Assembly (NCBI GenBank): GCA_900549415.1
Contig: URNX01000031.1
Location: forward strand, 1 to 37,620
Reading direction: 5' to 3'
Origin: an uncultured bacterium
GTDB taxonomy: Bacteria > Verrucomicrobiota > Lentisphaeria > Victivallales > UBA1829
DNA: 37,620 nucleotides
Below the pieces are notes generated by a model. It did not search any database. It saw only the letters and a program-made list of their open reading frames with translations, and had not been told where the DNA came from. A program made the position numbers and the translations under genes. Position 1 is the stretch's first letter. Every line of letters begins with the position of its first letter. Shown one piece after another: positions 24,192 to 32,496 of this stretch.

Positions 24192-25172
24192 TTATCCCCG
24201 CGCCGCCGGAAAACCGCTTTCCCGCCGCACGGGACCGGTCGAGCCGCGGACGATGAGTTTGTTCGGAATCGGAATGATGCCGCCTGTTCCCTCCTTGCCG
24301 AGAATACGCAGACGGAGTTCGTCGAGTGCGCGTTTCGCAATCGCGGAATAATCGAAATCCAGCGTCGTGTGCGGCGGCGTGAGATATTCGGAAATGCCGG
24401 GGTTCTCATAGGTGATGAGCGAGACGTCTTCCGGAATGCGGAATCCGGCGTCCTGAATGGTTTTGGCCGCCCGGACGGCAAGGTGCTGATGTATCATGAA
24501 GAGCGCGGTGAACCCCTGCTCCAGTATGGGACGGATGGTATCCTTGAGGCATACTTTTGTTTCATCAATCGGAAAATTCCGCACCTCCGCGAGATTCAGG
24601 TCAGAAGCCGCTTCCAGAAAAGCGTCGCCGCCGCGCGGCAGCTTTTTTTCAGCGCAGAAGTGAATCCGCGCGATCCGGCGGTGTCCGAGAGACTTCAGAT
24701 GCTCAAGAACCCGCCGGGATTCATCGTAAGTGTCCGGATCAATGGTGCAGATGTTGTCGAACGTGGTTCCGTAGCTGTTCAGCATGACGAGCGGCATGCC
24801 GCGTTCCTCCGCCCATTTCTGCGCCCATTCGCGCGCGTACACCGAACACACCGCTCCATCGTAGAAGCGCTCCGAGACGAGCGTTTTATTCTGTTCCGGG
24901 ATGATGCAGCATTCCCATTTCCGGCGGAGTATATCCTTCATCAGCGCATCGAGGAGCCTGTACAGAAACAGTCCGTTCGCTTCCTTGACAATGATCGCAA
25001 GTCGTATCCGGTGCCGGTTTGCGCGGTTGCGGTAGTTCATCCGTTTGAGCGCCGCCTGAATACGCACGCGCAGCTCCTCCGCCACATACGATTTCCCGCT
25101 GAGCATGCGCGACACCTGCGCCCGTGAACATCCGGCTTCCCGGGCGACGTCATCCATGGTAACTTTTTTCAT
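24192..25172 (-). CDS. LacI-family transcriptional regulator
   Basis: 326 residues. The N-terminal DNA-binding domain is VTMDDVAREAGCSRAQVSRMLSGK (about 4-27) followed by the hinge-region segment VRIQAALKRMNYRNRA. The C-terminal half is a periplasmic-binding-protein-like sugar sensor ending GGIIPIPNKLIVRGSTG. GGAGAG lies 8 nt before the ATG. It is divergent from the pseudopilin-glycoside hydrolase operon and upstream of fba on the same strand, so the likely target is the glycoside hydrolase operon. The usual LacI hinge leucine motif is changed, which makes operator prediction unsafe. Confidence 0.92.
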   Translation of the reverse strand: MKKVTMDDVAREAGCSRAQVSRMLSGKSYVAEELRVRIQAALKRMNYRNRANRHRIRLAIIVKEANGLFLYRLLDALMKDILRRKWECCIIPEQNKTLVSERFYDGAVCSVYAREWAQKWAEERGMPLVMLNSYGTTFDNICTIDPDTYDESRRVLEHLKSLGHRRIARIHFCAEKKLPRGGDAFLEAASDLNLAEVRNFPIDETKVCLKDTIRPILEQGFTALFMIHQHLAVRAAKTIQDAGFRIPEDVSLITYENPGISEYLTPPHTTLDFDYSAIAKRALDELRLRILGKEGTGGIIPIPNKLIVRGSTGPVRRESGFPAARG

Positions 25173-25229
25173 TTTTCACTCTCCGTTTTTTTTACTGTAG
25201 CATGTGCAAAAAAGATTTCAAGTTTCATT

Positions 25230-25246
25230 GTTCATATTTCGTTCAT
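25230..25246. promoter_or_regulatory. Two GTTCAT direct repeats, possible operator
   Basis: GTTCAT occurs at 25230-25235 and again at 25241-25246, an 11-bp period (one helical turn), in the gap between the LacI gene and the pseudopilin promoter. Such spacing suits a regulator binding one DNA face. No clear palindrome was found. Confidence 0.3.
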
Positions 25247-25266
25247 GTTTTTTTCGGTTTCGCCTC

Positions 25267-25295
25267 TTGCCAAATCCGCGGGTTTGTGGTATAAT
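25267..25295 (+). promoter_or_regulatory. Strong predicted promoter of pseudopilin-GH operon
   Basis: TTGCCA (25267-25272), a 17-bp spacer and a perfect TATAAT (25290-25295) lie about 65 bp before the first of three tandem start sites. The same GG-TATAAT arrangement recurs before the ADP-ribosylglycohydrolase gene (33438-33465). Confidence 0.7.
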
Positions 25296-25359
25296 GAAAG
25301 ACATGAACCGGAAGTAATGAAAGCAAGTGTTCAACAACAAACGAAAGGTCGGCAACACG

Positions 25360-25419
25360 ATGAAAACAAAATATGCGTTCACCTGTTCAACAACAAACGA
25401 AAGGTCGGCAACACGATGA
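25360..25419 (+). CDS. 19-codon leader ORF, repeat copy 1
   Basis: Reads MKTKYAFTCSTTNERSATR and stops at TGA 25417-25419, which overlaps the ATG of copy 2 (ATGA). It uses the same upstream sequence as the authentic pseudopilin start, so it should be translated about as well if that sequence is the natural ribosome-binding region. It is likely a by-product of duplication. Confidence 0.5.
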   Translation: MKTKYAFTCSTTNERSATR

Positions 25420-25475
25420 AAACAAAATATGCGTTCACCTGTTCAACAACAAACGAAAGGTCGGCAACACGATGA
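25416..25475 (+). CDS. 19-codon leader ORF, repeat copy 2
   Basis: Identical peptide to copy 1. Its TGA (25473-25475) overlaps the true pseudopilin ATG at 25472 as ATGA, so ribosomes finishing here are positioned to restart on the gene proper. Confidence 0.5.
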   Translation: MKTKYAFTCSTTNERSATR

Positions 25476-26272
25476 AAACAAAATATGCGTTCACCCCTTT
25501 TTCAGTGATGGAATTCAGAAAATTCACGCTTGTGGAGCTCCTCGTGGTAATTGCGATCATCGCAATCCTGGCGGCGATGCTTCTGCCGGCGCTGAACAAG
25601 GCCAGGGAAACAGCCCGGGGAATCACCTGCACCGGGAATATGAAAACGCTCGGAACCGCGTCGATGATGTACCTGGGTGACAATCAGGATGTCATGATCC
25701 CGTTTGTCAAGCAGGATTATTCGGAACCGTGGTACAATACCGGAAAACACTCGCTTGAACTGCTGAGACTCTTTCTGGGCAAAACAAATTGGAAGGGTAT
25801 GTGGGTTCCGAAGAAGAATCTCTGTCCGGAAGTTGCGAACTGGAATTGCTTCGAAAGTTCCGGAGGAAGCGGTGAATGGGCGCAGTACAACGGATGTGTG
25901 CGTCCGAGTTTCTATACGCTGAACAGCTCTGAAACGACTCTGGAAAACGGTTATAAAGCAGTACAGACGAAAAAAGTGCAGATGCCCTCTTCAAAGGTGT
26001 TCTGGATTGAATCGCGCAGCAAGAGAGACGCAGTCAATGCGGAGGGAAAGTGGGACTTGGTCATGTATAATGACGCTGCGCGCGATCCGCTGGTGGATCC
26101 GGGAAATCCGGATTATCTGGTGTCGGGCGGCGGAATCCCCTATACGCACAACATGCGGGTCAACGTGCTCTTCTTCGACGGTCATGTCGGTGCGCACGGT
26201 CCGGCGGTCGTTGCTAAGGAGTGGCGCAAGAAATGGGCGCTTGGAAACTGGTATCCGTATCAGAAACAATAA
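25472..26272 (+). CDS. Pseudopilin-like protein with H-X9-DG C-terminus
   Basis: 266 residues from ATG 25472. Longer frames through the repeat are rejected because they read the leader in a different frame. The type IV pilin/type II secretion N-terminus is KFTLVELLVVIAIIAILAAMLLPAL (F18 as position +1, E22 as the conserved +5 Glu) followed by a hydrophobic helix. The -1 residue is Lys17, not the usual Gly. The C-terminus has HNMRVNVLFFDG (H226, D236-G237), the H-X9-DG motif known from planctomycete and Lentisphaera-type pseudopilin proteins. It lies 17 bp before a secreted glycoside hydrolase and probably forms an operon with it. A role in exporting or displaying that enzyme is inferred, not shown. 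Confidence 0.88.
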   Translation: MKTKYAFTPFSVMEFRKFTLVELLVVIAIIAILAAMLLPALNKARETARGITCTGNMKTLGTASMMYLGDNQDVMIPFVKQDYSEPWYNTGKHSLELLRLFLGKTNWKGMWVPKKNLCPEVANWNCFESSGGSGEWAQYNGCVRPSFYTLNSSETTLENGYKAVQTKKVQMPSSKVFWIESRSKRDAVNAEGKWDLVMYNDAARDPLVDPGNPDYLVSGGGIPYTHNMRVNVLFFDGHVGAHGPAVVAKEWRKKWALGNWYPYQKQ

Positions 26273-26289
26273 CATAGAAAGGTTGAAAT

Positions 26290-29200
26290 ATGAAACGTCT
26301 TCTTCTCGCATTTCTCTGCGCCGCGTTTCTTTCCGGCGGCGCGGCGGATCTGAAACAGTGGGAGTTCAGAACTCCGCGCGATCTGATGGGGGACCGGATT
26401 CATGCCTATGCGGCAAAAGGTTCGCTTGTGGAAAAATCGCTCTCTTCCGAAAAGACTCCGGACGGGGCGTCCGTCCTGAAAATTTCGCTGAAACAGATTG
26501 CTCCAGGCGCTCCGTCTCATGCGATTCAGCTGAACTTCATCTACAACAAACCCCTGGAAAAAGGGAAAAAATACCGGATTCAGTTCTATTGCAAAGGAAC
26601 GAAGACGGGCGACATTTCTCTTCTGCCTGCTTTGGGCGGCTCGCCGTATTCGGTTCTCGGCCATGGCGCCGGACGCACGCTGCGCATTACTCCGGAATGG
26701 CAGCTTTTCACGCTTGATTTCACGATGGAGCTTGAGCCGCCGGCGAAACCGAACTTCGTTCTCCCGCGGACCATGCTTGCCGCATATCCGGAGGGGGGCG
26801 ACCTCTTTTTCGGTCCGGTTGTTTTTTCCGAGGCTCCGGAAGTCCTGCCGCTTGCACTTGCGCCGGAATGGAAGCTGAACGGGGAAACTGTCCGGCTTCA
26901 GAACAATGCGCATATCATTCTTGTCGACGGGAAAATGCCTGCCGCGAACAGCATGTTTGAATTCACAAACACCTTCACCTCTCCGGCGGACGGCTTCATG
27001 CAGCTCGGCATGTCCGCCGACTGGTGGTTCACTGCTTCCGTGAACGGAAAACAGGTCTATACGACCGAACCGCACGGCAATCTGAGTCACGAGTTCAAGC
27101 CGGAAGACCACGTGTTCAACATTCCGGTGAAGAAGGGCGTCAACACGCTTGCCGTCAAGATCCGCGCGGGGAGCAAGGGCTGCCGTTTCGTCTGCGGCGC
27201 GGTTCCCTACAATCCGGATCCGGAGGCTGGCCGCCGGCTGTTCGTCGTTACGGAATCGGCGAAGTACCGTCCGGTGGCGAACGACCGCTGGGTGGCGAAA
27301 AAGGGAACCGCCCTTGATTTTTCCGCTCTCCACGGAGCGCGCGTTCCGGCGGGAACATACGGAAGAGTCATTGTGAATGAACAGGGAAAATTTGCGTTTG
27401 AGCGGAAGCCGGGGGAACCGGTCCGCTTTTTCGGCATGAATTTTGAGCCTGCGTTCTGGCGTCACCGTGCGGATCTCTGGACGAAGGCGGATATCGAGCG
27501 TTTCGCGGACGCCGTGGAGGCGCAGGGCTACAATCTGGTCCGTCTGCATTATCTCTGCCGCTACCTGATGGGATTCAAGATTCACTATCCGCCGCACCGC
27601 ACGATTGCGCAGGCGGGGCTTCCGCAGACAGCGGCCGAGATTGAGTTCGACAAGGGGAACGTCGACCGTTTCGACTATCTGCTGAAATGCTTCAAGGACC
27701 GCGGAATCTACGTCAACATCGACCTCATGAACGCGCCCGGTTTCTCGATGGCGTACCGTCAGGGACCGGGAGAGTCGTTCAAGACTTCGCTTCTCTTCGA
27801 TCCGGAGTACCGCAACCACTGGAAGGTGGCTGTCGAGTATCTGATGAACCGGGAGAATCCGTATACGAAAACGAAACTCAAAGATGAACCGGTGGTTGCG
27901 TTCGTCAATTTTTTCAACGAACAGGATTTCATCCTTTCGCATAAGCACACGATGGTTCAGTTTGAAAAGCCGTTCCGGAACTGGCTGCGCAAAAAGTACG
28001 GAACCGAAGAGGCTCTGCGCAAAGTCTGGGGAGCGGATGCGACGTTTGAATCCGCCGGAAAGATCAGCGAAGCCGTTCTGCGCAAGGGCGACGGCGCCGC
28101 ACGCGATACCGGCGATTTCCTGATCGCGACCATGCGCGAAATGACGACCTGGTATTTTGAAACGGTCCGCGCCGCCGGATATCCCGGACTCTTCAACCTC
28201 TGGGACATGATCATGCGGACCATGGAGATTCCCGCGCGTTCGCTCATGCCCGCAATTGCCCAGCACACCTACTTCGCGCACCCGAACCCGCACCCGACGC
28301 GAAATCTTGCGAAGAAGAGCAAAGGCGCCGTCTTCATGGGCGGAGTAAACTGGGATACTACGGTTGATCAGAGCAGTTCGCTGAATTCGAGCTATTTCCG
28401 CGCCGCCGCGATGGCGCGCTTTCTTGACCGCCCGTACATGATTACGGAATATTCGCACAGCTCCTTCAACCGCTACCGCCACGAACGCGGGCTCTACTTC
28501 GGTTCCTATGCGGCGCTTCAGGGCTGGGATGACCTCACCCCGCACTCGAGCACGGTCCGGCTTTCGGTTGATCCGCTCTGGTGTTTCGAGCACGGCATGG
28601 ATCCGATTTCCCGCGCTTCGGAGGTCGTCGCCGGATTCGCGTTTCTGCGCGGCGATGTGAAGGAGGCTCCGCATTCGGTCGGGGTTCTGCTGAAAAACAA
28701 AAATCTTTTCCCGAAGAATTATCTTGCGGCGATCGGCGACGACTACGGCAAGCTTTCGATGCTGACGAAAGTCGGGATTCTCTATCCGGAAGGCAAACCT
28801 CTGATGAAAGTCGGGAGCGCGAAACCGGATCTGATGTTTGAGCCGGAATCGTTTTCGCCGCTGCAGGTGACCTCGTGGTATGTCAGCGCGGATAATTCTG
28901 ACGGGACGCTTTTCCCGAAGTTCGCGGAGCAGCTGCGGAAGGAGAAAATTCTTCCTCCGGGAAACAGGACCGAGTGGTCGAAACGCCTCTATCAGAGTGA
29001 AACGGGCGAACTGACACTGGATGCCCTGCACAAAAAAATGACCGTTGTCACGCCGCGTCTCGAGGGAGCGATTCTGAAGCCGGGACAGCAGGTTTCGCTT
29101 CCGGTTCTTTCGGTCGGCGAAGTCCCTTCAGCCGTATCGGTCGCCGCCGCATCGCTGAAAGCGGATGAGAATCTGAAAGAGGCGTCGCACATTCTCCTGA

Positions 29201-29478
29201 CGGTTGCGACGAATGCGTTCAACACGAACATGACGTTTGAAAACGCGTCGATGTTCTGCTGTGTGAATCCGGGTGAGCTTCCGGTTCTGATCGAGTCGAT
29301 TCAGTGCGACGTCGCACTTGCGACGACCCGCACCGCTCCGCCGAAAGTTTACGCTCTGCATCTCGACGGAACGCGTTTTGCGGAACTTCCGTGCAAACTG
29401 GAGAACGGCAAACTCGTTTTGAGTATTGACACCTCCAAGCTCAAAAACGGCACACCGTTCTTTGAAATCCGCTACTGA
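26290..29478 (+). CDS. Secreted multidomain glycoside hydrolase (clan GH-A-like)
   Basis: 1062 residues. Signal peptide MKRLLLAFLCAAFLSGGAA, cut about residue 19. Residues about 20-180 look like a jelly-roll carbohydrate-binding module (YRIQFYCKG...WQLFTLDF). About 185-325 is a second beta-sandwich (FTASVNGKQVYT, VNTLAVKIRAG). About 370-850 is a TIM-barrel start GMNFEPAFWRHRADLWTKADIERFADAV and EAQGYNLVRLHY. The likely acid/base is E544 in NFFNEQD and the likely nucleophile E720 in MITEYSHSS, a spacing that fits clan GH-A (GH5, GH42 and relatives). No sub-family is certain. The rest (about 880-1062) is beta-rich. RBS GAAAGG precedes the ATG. It is probably exported to attack a polysaccharide or glycan. 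The LacI gene upstream is the likely controller. Confidence 0.82.
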   Translation: MKRLLLAFLCAAFLSGGAADLKQWEFRTPRDLMGDRIHAYAAKGSLVEKSLSSEKTPDGASVLKISLKQIAPGAPSHAIQLNFIYNKPLEKGKKYRIQFYCKGTKTGDISLLPALGGSPYSVLGHGAGRTLRITPEWQLFTLDFTMELEPPAKPNFVLPRTMLAAYPEGGDLFFGPVVFSEAPEVLPLALAPEWKLNGETVRLQNNAHIILVDGKMPAANSMFEFTNTFTSPADGFMQLGMSADWWFTASVNGKQVYTTEPHGNLSHEFKPEDHVFNIPVKKGVNTLAVKIRAGSKGCRFVCGAVPYNPDPEAGRRLFVVTESAKYRPVANDRWVAKKGTALDFSALHGARVPAGTYGRVIVNEQGKFAFERKPGEPVRFFGMNFEPAFWRHRADLWTKADIERFADAVEAQGYNLVRLHYLCRYLMGFKIHYPPHRTIAQAGLPQTAAEIEFDKGNVDRFDYLLKCFKDRGIYVNIDLMNAPGFSMAYRQGPGESFKTSLLFDPEYRNHWKVAVEYLMNRENPYTKTKLKDEPVVAFVNFFNEQDFILSHKHTMVQFEKPFRNWLRKKYGTEEALRKVWGADATFESAGKISEAVLRKGDGAARDTGDFLIATMREMTTWYFETVRAAGYPGLFNLWDMIMRTMEIPARSLMPAIAQHTYFAHPNPHPTRNLAKKSKGAVFMGGVNWDTTVDQSSSLNSSYFRAAAMARFLDRPYMITEYSHSSFNRYRHERGLYFGSYAALQGWDDLTPHSSTVRLSVDPLWCFEHGMDPISRASEVVAGFAFLRGDVKEAPHSVGVLLKNKNLFPKNYLAAIGDDYGKLSMLTKVGILYPEGKPLMKVGSAKPDLMFEPESFSPLQVTSWYVSADNSDGTLFPKFAEQLRKEKILPPGNRTEWSKRLYQSETGELTLDALHKKMTVVTPRLEGAILKPGQQVSLPVLSVGEVPSAVSVAAASLKADENLKEASHILLTVATNAFNTNMTFENASMFCCVNPGELPVLIESIQCDVALATTRTAPPKVYALHLDGTRFAELPCKLENGKLVLSIDTSKLKNGTPFFEIRY

Positions 29479-29491
29479 TTTGAGAATACAT

Positions 29492-29536
29492 GAAACGGCG
29501 GGAGTTTCGCTCTCCCGCCGTTTCGCTGAATTTTTT
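29492..29536. terminator. Bidirectional terminator between GH and glutaredoxin-like genes
   Basis: A 13-bp perfect stem (29492-29504 and 29512-29524, core GGCGGGAG) with a 7-nt loop is followed on the plus strand by T6 at 29531-29536. It lies in the 70-bp gap between convergent genes and ends the glycoside hydrolase operon. Confidence 0.85.
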
Positions 29537-29548
29537 GCGGTTCCCTTT

Positions 29549-29803
29549 TTACATCAGACCCCAGGCATGAAGGTCGGATTCGAGCTTGGCGGCGTCGAAG
29601 ACCTGTCCCGGACGCCACTGACCGTTGTACTCCATGGTCGGAACGACCCAGTCGTCTCCGCCGTTGACGTCGACGACTTTTTTGACCACATCTTCCGGCT
29701 GCGCTTCAATGTCGAGCGCCTCAAACGGAATGTTGTGGCTGCGGAGAAACTCCATTGCCTTGTGACAATGCGGACAGACGTTCCAGTAATAGACTTTCAG
29801 CAT
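29549..29803 (-). CDS. Glutaredoxin-like thiol oxidoreductase
   Basis: 84 residues with the thioredoxin-fold pattern: YYWNVCPHCHKAMEFL (active-site CPHC, C10 and C13), then IPFEALDIEAQPEDV and WVVPTMEYNGQWRPGQVFDAAKLESDL with the cis-Pro region VPTM. CPHC is nearer thioredoxin-type reductase and DsbA-like motifs than the glutaredoxin CPYC. It is a cytoplasmic dithiol protein by absence of a signal peptide. No partner reductase is beside it. GGGGG-rich leader AGGGGGGAATC is a strong ribosome-binding site. Confidence 0.82.
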   Translation of the reverse strand: MLKVYYWNVCPHCHKAMEFLRSHNIPFEALDIEAQPEDVVKKVVDVNGGDDWVVPTMEYNGQWRPGQVFDAAKLESDLHAWGLM

Positions 29804-29858
29804 GATTCCCCCCTTATGGTTGATGGTTGGCTAACCATAGCACCGTTTCCCGGAAAAG

Positions 29859-31064
29859 TCAAGCGTTTTCTTCTTTTACCGCGAGAACGGCTTGACGGTA
29901 AAGGTCGCGCAGAGCGTTCGCATCCGCATCCGGAAGGTTTTCCCGCTTGAGGCGGAGCTCGAAAATCTGCGATTCCGTCATTTCCGCAACCTCTTCCGGC
30001 GTAATGGCTTTTGCTGTGCGAACTTCCGCTTTTGCAGAACGGAGGATCAGAGGATAGTTTTTCATGCGTTTCTGAAACAGGGAGTCCGCCCGGGAGACGA
30101 GTTCCGCGCCGGAAAGATCGTTCGCGGTGACCTCGCAGAGAATTTCTTTTTCCGAAGCGGCAACGGCTTCCAGCCGCGGTTCGAGTTCCTCCCAGTTTCC
30201 GCAGAGACGGCGGATGTCCGAGAACTGCGGAACGGGGAGTTCGGTGATGTGCGGAGTGCGTCCGGTGAACTCAATCTCGCAGACCGTGCGCGGGGCGGCG
30301 TCCGAGAAACACATTTTCAGCGGAGAGCCGGAGTAGCGGATGTGATCGGCACCGATTTTCTGCGGCTGATGAATATGTCCGAGCGCGTAGTAATCGGGCG
30401 TTTCCGGAAGAAGCGCGGCGTCGAAAGCTCCGATGCCGCCGATATATTCCCGCATTCCGTCGTTCGGGACGGTGCGTCCGCCGGTCAGGAAGAAATGTCC
30501 GGTCAGGACCACGGGAATGTCGCGTCCGGCGCGGAGCTCTTCCGCTTTTTCTGCAACGCGGCGGTAATGGCTCTGAAGCCCGGCGACCACTTTTTTCTCG
30601 TGTTCCGCGAGATTTTCTCCGAAGACGAGGGAGACAAGGTCGGCGTCGCGCAGGTATGGGACGGCACCGATGATGAGTTCGGGTTCTCCGGATTCCTTGC
30701 GGAGAGCGATGACTTCCTCTTCCGGTTCGGGGGAGGCGGAGCCGAAAATGTAGATGGGAAATGCGGCGCGGAGCAGTTCACGCGGGGCATTCAGGAAAGA
30801 CGGCGAATCGTGATTGCCGCCGGTGATGACCGCCGCCCGGCACGGTGTCTCCTGAAGTTCGCGGAGAAATTCATAATAGAGACGGACGGCGGAATTCGGG
30901 GGGGCGGAGGAGTCGAAGACGTCCCCCGCGACGATGAGCGCATCGATTCTGCGCTCCTTGACGGTATTGAGAATCCAGTTCAGAAACGCGGCGAACTCGT
31001 CGTCGCGCTTCCGGTTGTGGAACTGGTGCCCGATGTGCCAGTCGGATGTGTGAAGAACTCGCAT
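29859..31064 (-). CDS. sbcD: Exonuclease subunit SbcD (Mre11 family)
   Basis: 401 residues from MRVLHTSDWHIG. This ATG overlaps the permease stop (TGATG), so the longer frame to 31160 is rejected. Metallophosphoesterase motifs in order: DWHIGHQF, AGDVFDSSAPP, TGGNHDSPSFL, LTGHFF, and YALGHIHQPQ. It is the nuclease half of SbcCD, which opens hairpins and processes DNA ends. Its normal partner SbcC, an SMC-like ATPase normally encoded just downstream, is absent. The downstream neighbour is the glutaredoxin-like gene. The coupling to a purine permease is unusual. Either sbcC lies elsewhere or this subunit works alone. Confidence 0.93.
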   Translation of the reverse strand: MRVLHTSDWHIGHQFHNRKRDDEFAAFLNWILNTVKERRIDALIVAGDVFDSSAPPNSAVRLYYEFLRELQETPCRAAVITGGNHDSPSFLNAPRELLRAAFPIYIFGSASPEPEEEVIALRKESGEPELIIGAVPYLRDADLVSLVFGENLAEHEKKVVAGLQSHYRRVAEKAEELRAGRDIPVVLTGHFFLTGGRTVPNDGMREYIGGIGAFDAALLPETPDYYALGHIHQPQKIGADHIRYSGSPLKMCFSDAAPRTVCEIEFTGRTPHITELPVPQFSDIRRLCGNWEELEPRLEAVAASEKEILCEVTANDLSGAELVSRADSLFQKRMKNYPLILRSAKAEVRTAKAITPEEVAEMTESQIFELRLKRENLPDADANALRDLYRQAVLAVKEENA

Positions 31065-32479
31065 CAAAGGAAGATGTACTTCAGGATGAAGAGCACGGCG
31101 AGGACGTAGATCAGCGGCGTGTTCTTTCCGGTTCTTCCCGCGAAGTTGAGCAGAGCCCATGCGATGATTCCGAGGCAGATGCCTTCGGAGATGCTGTATG
31201 CGAACGGCATGGAGATGATCGTGACGTACGCGGGCAGGGCTTCATACTGGTTGGAGAAGTCGATCTTGCGGATCGGTTCCATCATGTAGAGACCGACCAT
31301 GATGAGTGCGGGAGCGGTTGCGAACGCGGGGATCGCGAGGAAGATCGGCGCGAACAGCAGAGCGACGAGGAAGAGGATTGCGCCGGTGACGGCGGTCAGA
31401 CCGGTGCGTCCGCCTTCGGAAACGCCGGTTGCGGATTCCAGATAGGTGGTCGTCGTGGAGGTTCCGAACACTGCGCCGACGGAGGTTGCGATGGAGTCGG
31501 AGAGGAGTGCTCCGCGGATCTGCGGGAGGCGTCCGTCCTTGTCGAGCATATCGGCTTTTCCGCAGACGCCGATGAGCACGCCGAGCGTGTCAAAGAGGTC
31601 GACGAAGAGGAACGCGAACATCACGACGAGGAAGTTCACGGAGGCAACGAGAAGTCCGCCGGAAGCTTCGGAACCCTTGAGGGTCCATGCGGAGACGTTG
31701 AAAGCCTGTCCGAAGAGATTTCCGAATCCGCGGAACGGAGCGAGCATGGAGTCGACACTCAGGGTCGGCAACATGGAGTAGCAGCCGAGTTCCGGTTTGA
31801 TCTGATAGAGTCCGGTGAGCTGAGCAATGATTCCGAGTCCCCAGGTGACGAGGATTCCGATAAGGATGCTTCCGCGTATTTTCTTCTGATTCAGGAAGGC
31901 GATGACGAGCACGCCGACCATTGCGAGGATTGCGGAGATGCCGTGCGTGGAGATGTTTTCTTTAGTGAAGTGCTGGAAGCTGACGAGGGTTGCATCGTTG
32001 TTGACGATGATGTGTGCATTCTGCAGAGCGATGAATGCGATGAAAAGTCCGATTCCGACGCCGACCGCGGTTTTGAGGGGAGCGGGAATGGCGTTGAAGA
32101 TGGCTTCACGCACTTTAGTGAGGGAGAGGATGAGGAAGATGAATCCTTCGAGGAAGACGGCGAAGAGTGCGATCTGCCAGGAGTAGCCCATTCCGAGGAC
32201 TACGGAGTAGGCGAAGTAAGCGTTGAGTCCCATTCCCGGAGCGAGGAGGAGGGGGAGGTTTGCGCTGAAGGCCATGATGATTGTTCCGGCGAAAGCCGCG
32301 AGTGCGGTTGCGACGAAGACGCCGCCCTTGTCCATGCCGGTTACGCCGAGGATGGCGGGGTTGACTGCGAGGATGTACGCCATTGCGAGGAATGTCGTTA
32401 AGCCCGCGAGCAGTTCTGTTTTCAGCGTTGTCTTGCTCTCTTTCAGATGAAAGAGCCGTTCGATGATTCCGTTGTTCAT
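31064..32479 (-). CDS. AzgA/PbuG-type purine permease (NCS2 superfamily)
   Basis: 471 residues from MNNGIIERLF. Upstream codons to 32524 have no supporting ribosome-binding site. About 12-13 membrane helices. The N-terminal TTLKTELLAGLTTFLAMAYILAVNP and APGMGLNAYFAYSVV are hallmarks of the COG2252 branch that imports adenine, guanine and hypoxanthine with H+, as is the FVDLFDTLGVLIGV segment (about residues 275-290) and TSTTTTYLESATGVSEGGRTG. The xanthine/uracil branch is a less likely match. No purine riboswitch was seen in the 80-bp gap ahead. Instead a short inverted repeat (32497-32511) lies there. Confidence 0.93.
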   Translation of the reverse strand: MNNGIIERLFHLKESKTTLKTELLAGLTTFLAMAYILAVNPAILGVTGMDKGGVFVATALAAFAGTIIMAFSANLPLLLAPGMGLNAYFAYSVVLGMGYSWQIALFAVFLEGFIFLILSLTKVREAIFNAIPAPLKTAVGVGIGLFIAFIALQNAHIIVNNDATLVSFQHFTKENISTHGISAILAMVGVLVIAFLNQKKIRGSILIGILVTWGLGIIAQLTGLYQIKPELGCYSMLPTLSVDSMLAPFRGFGNLFGQAFNVSAWTLKGSEASGGLLVASVNFLVVMFAFLFVDLFDTLGVLIGVCGKADMLDKDGRLPQIRGALLSDSIATSVGAVFGTSTTTTYLESATGVSEGGRTGLTAVTGAILFLVALLFAPIFLAIPAFATAPALIMVGLYMMEPIRKIDFSNQYEALPAYVTIISMPFAYSISEGICLGIIAWALLNFAGRTGKNTPLIYVLAVLFILKYIFL

Positions 32480-32496
32480 TTTGAGAACCCTGTGTT

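Larger units (their letters stand above)
25329..25496 (+). repeat. 56-bp tandem triplication covering the start of the pseudopilin gene
   Basis: Three head-to-tail copies at 25329-25384, 25385-25440 and 25441-25496 are identical except for the last base of copy 3. Each copy carries a leader (GTTCAACAAC...GAAAGG), an ATG (25360, 25416, 25472) and the first eight codons MKTKYAFT. Because 56 is not a multiple of three, only copy 3 is in frame with the gene body. Confidence 0.97.

Noticed and set aside
25329..25496. The repeats as a small CRISPR array
   Set aside because: The copies are directly adjacent with no unique spacers, and each contains a gene start.
26260..29031. A 923-residue open frame on the minus strand opposite the glycoside hydrolase
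   Set aside because: Composition is Arg/His-rich shadow coding. The plus-strand frame has a signal peptide, domains and a ribosome-binding site.
31046..32401. A 451-residue very acidic plus-strand frame
   Set aside because: It is the antisense of the membrane-protein gene for the purine permease. Acidic, Cys/Asp-rich composition is the usual shadow of hydrophobic codons.
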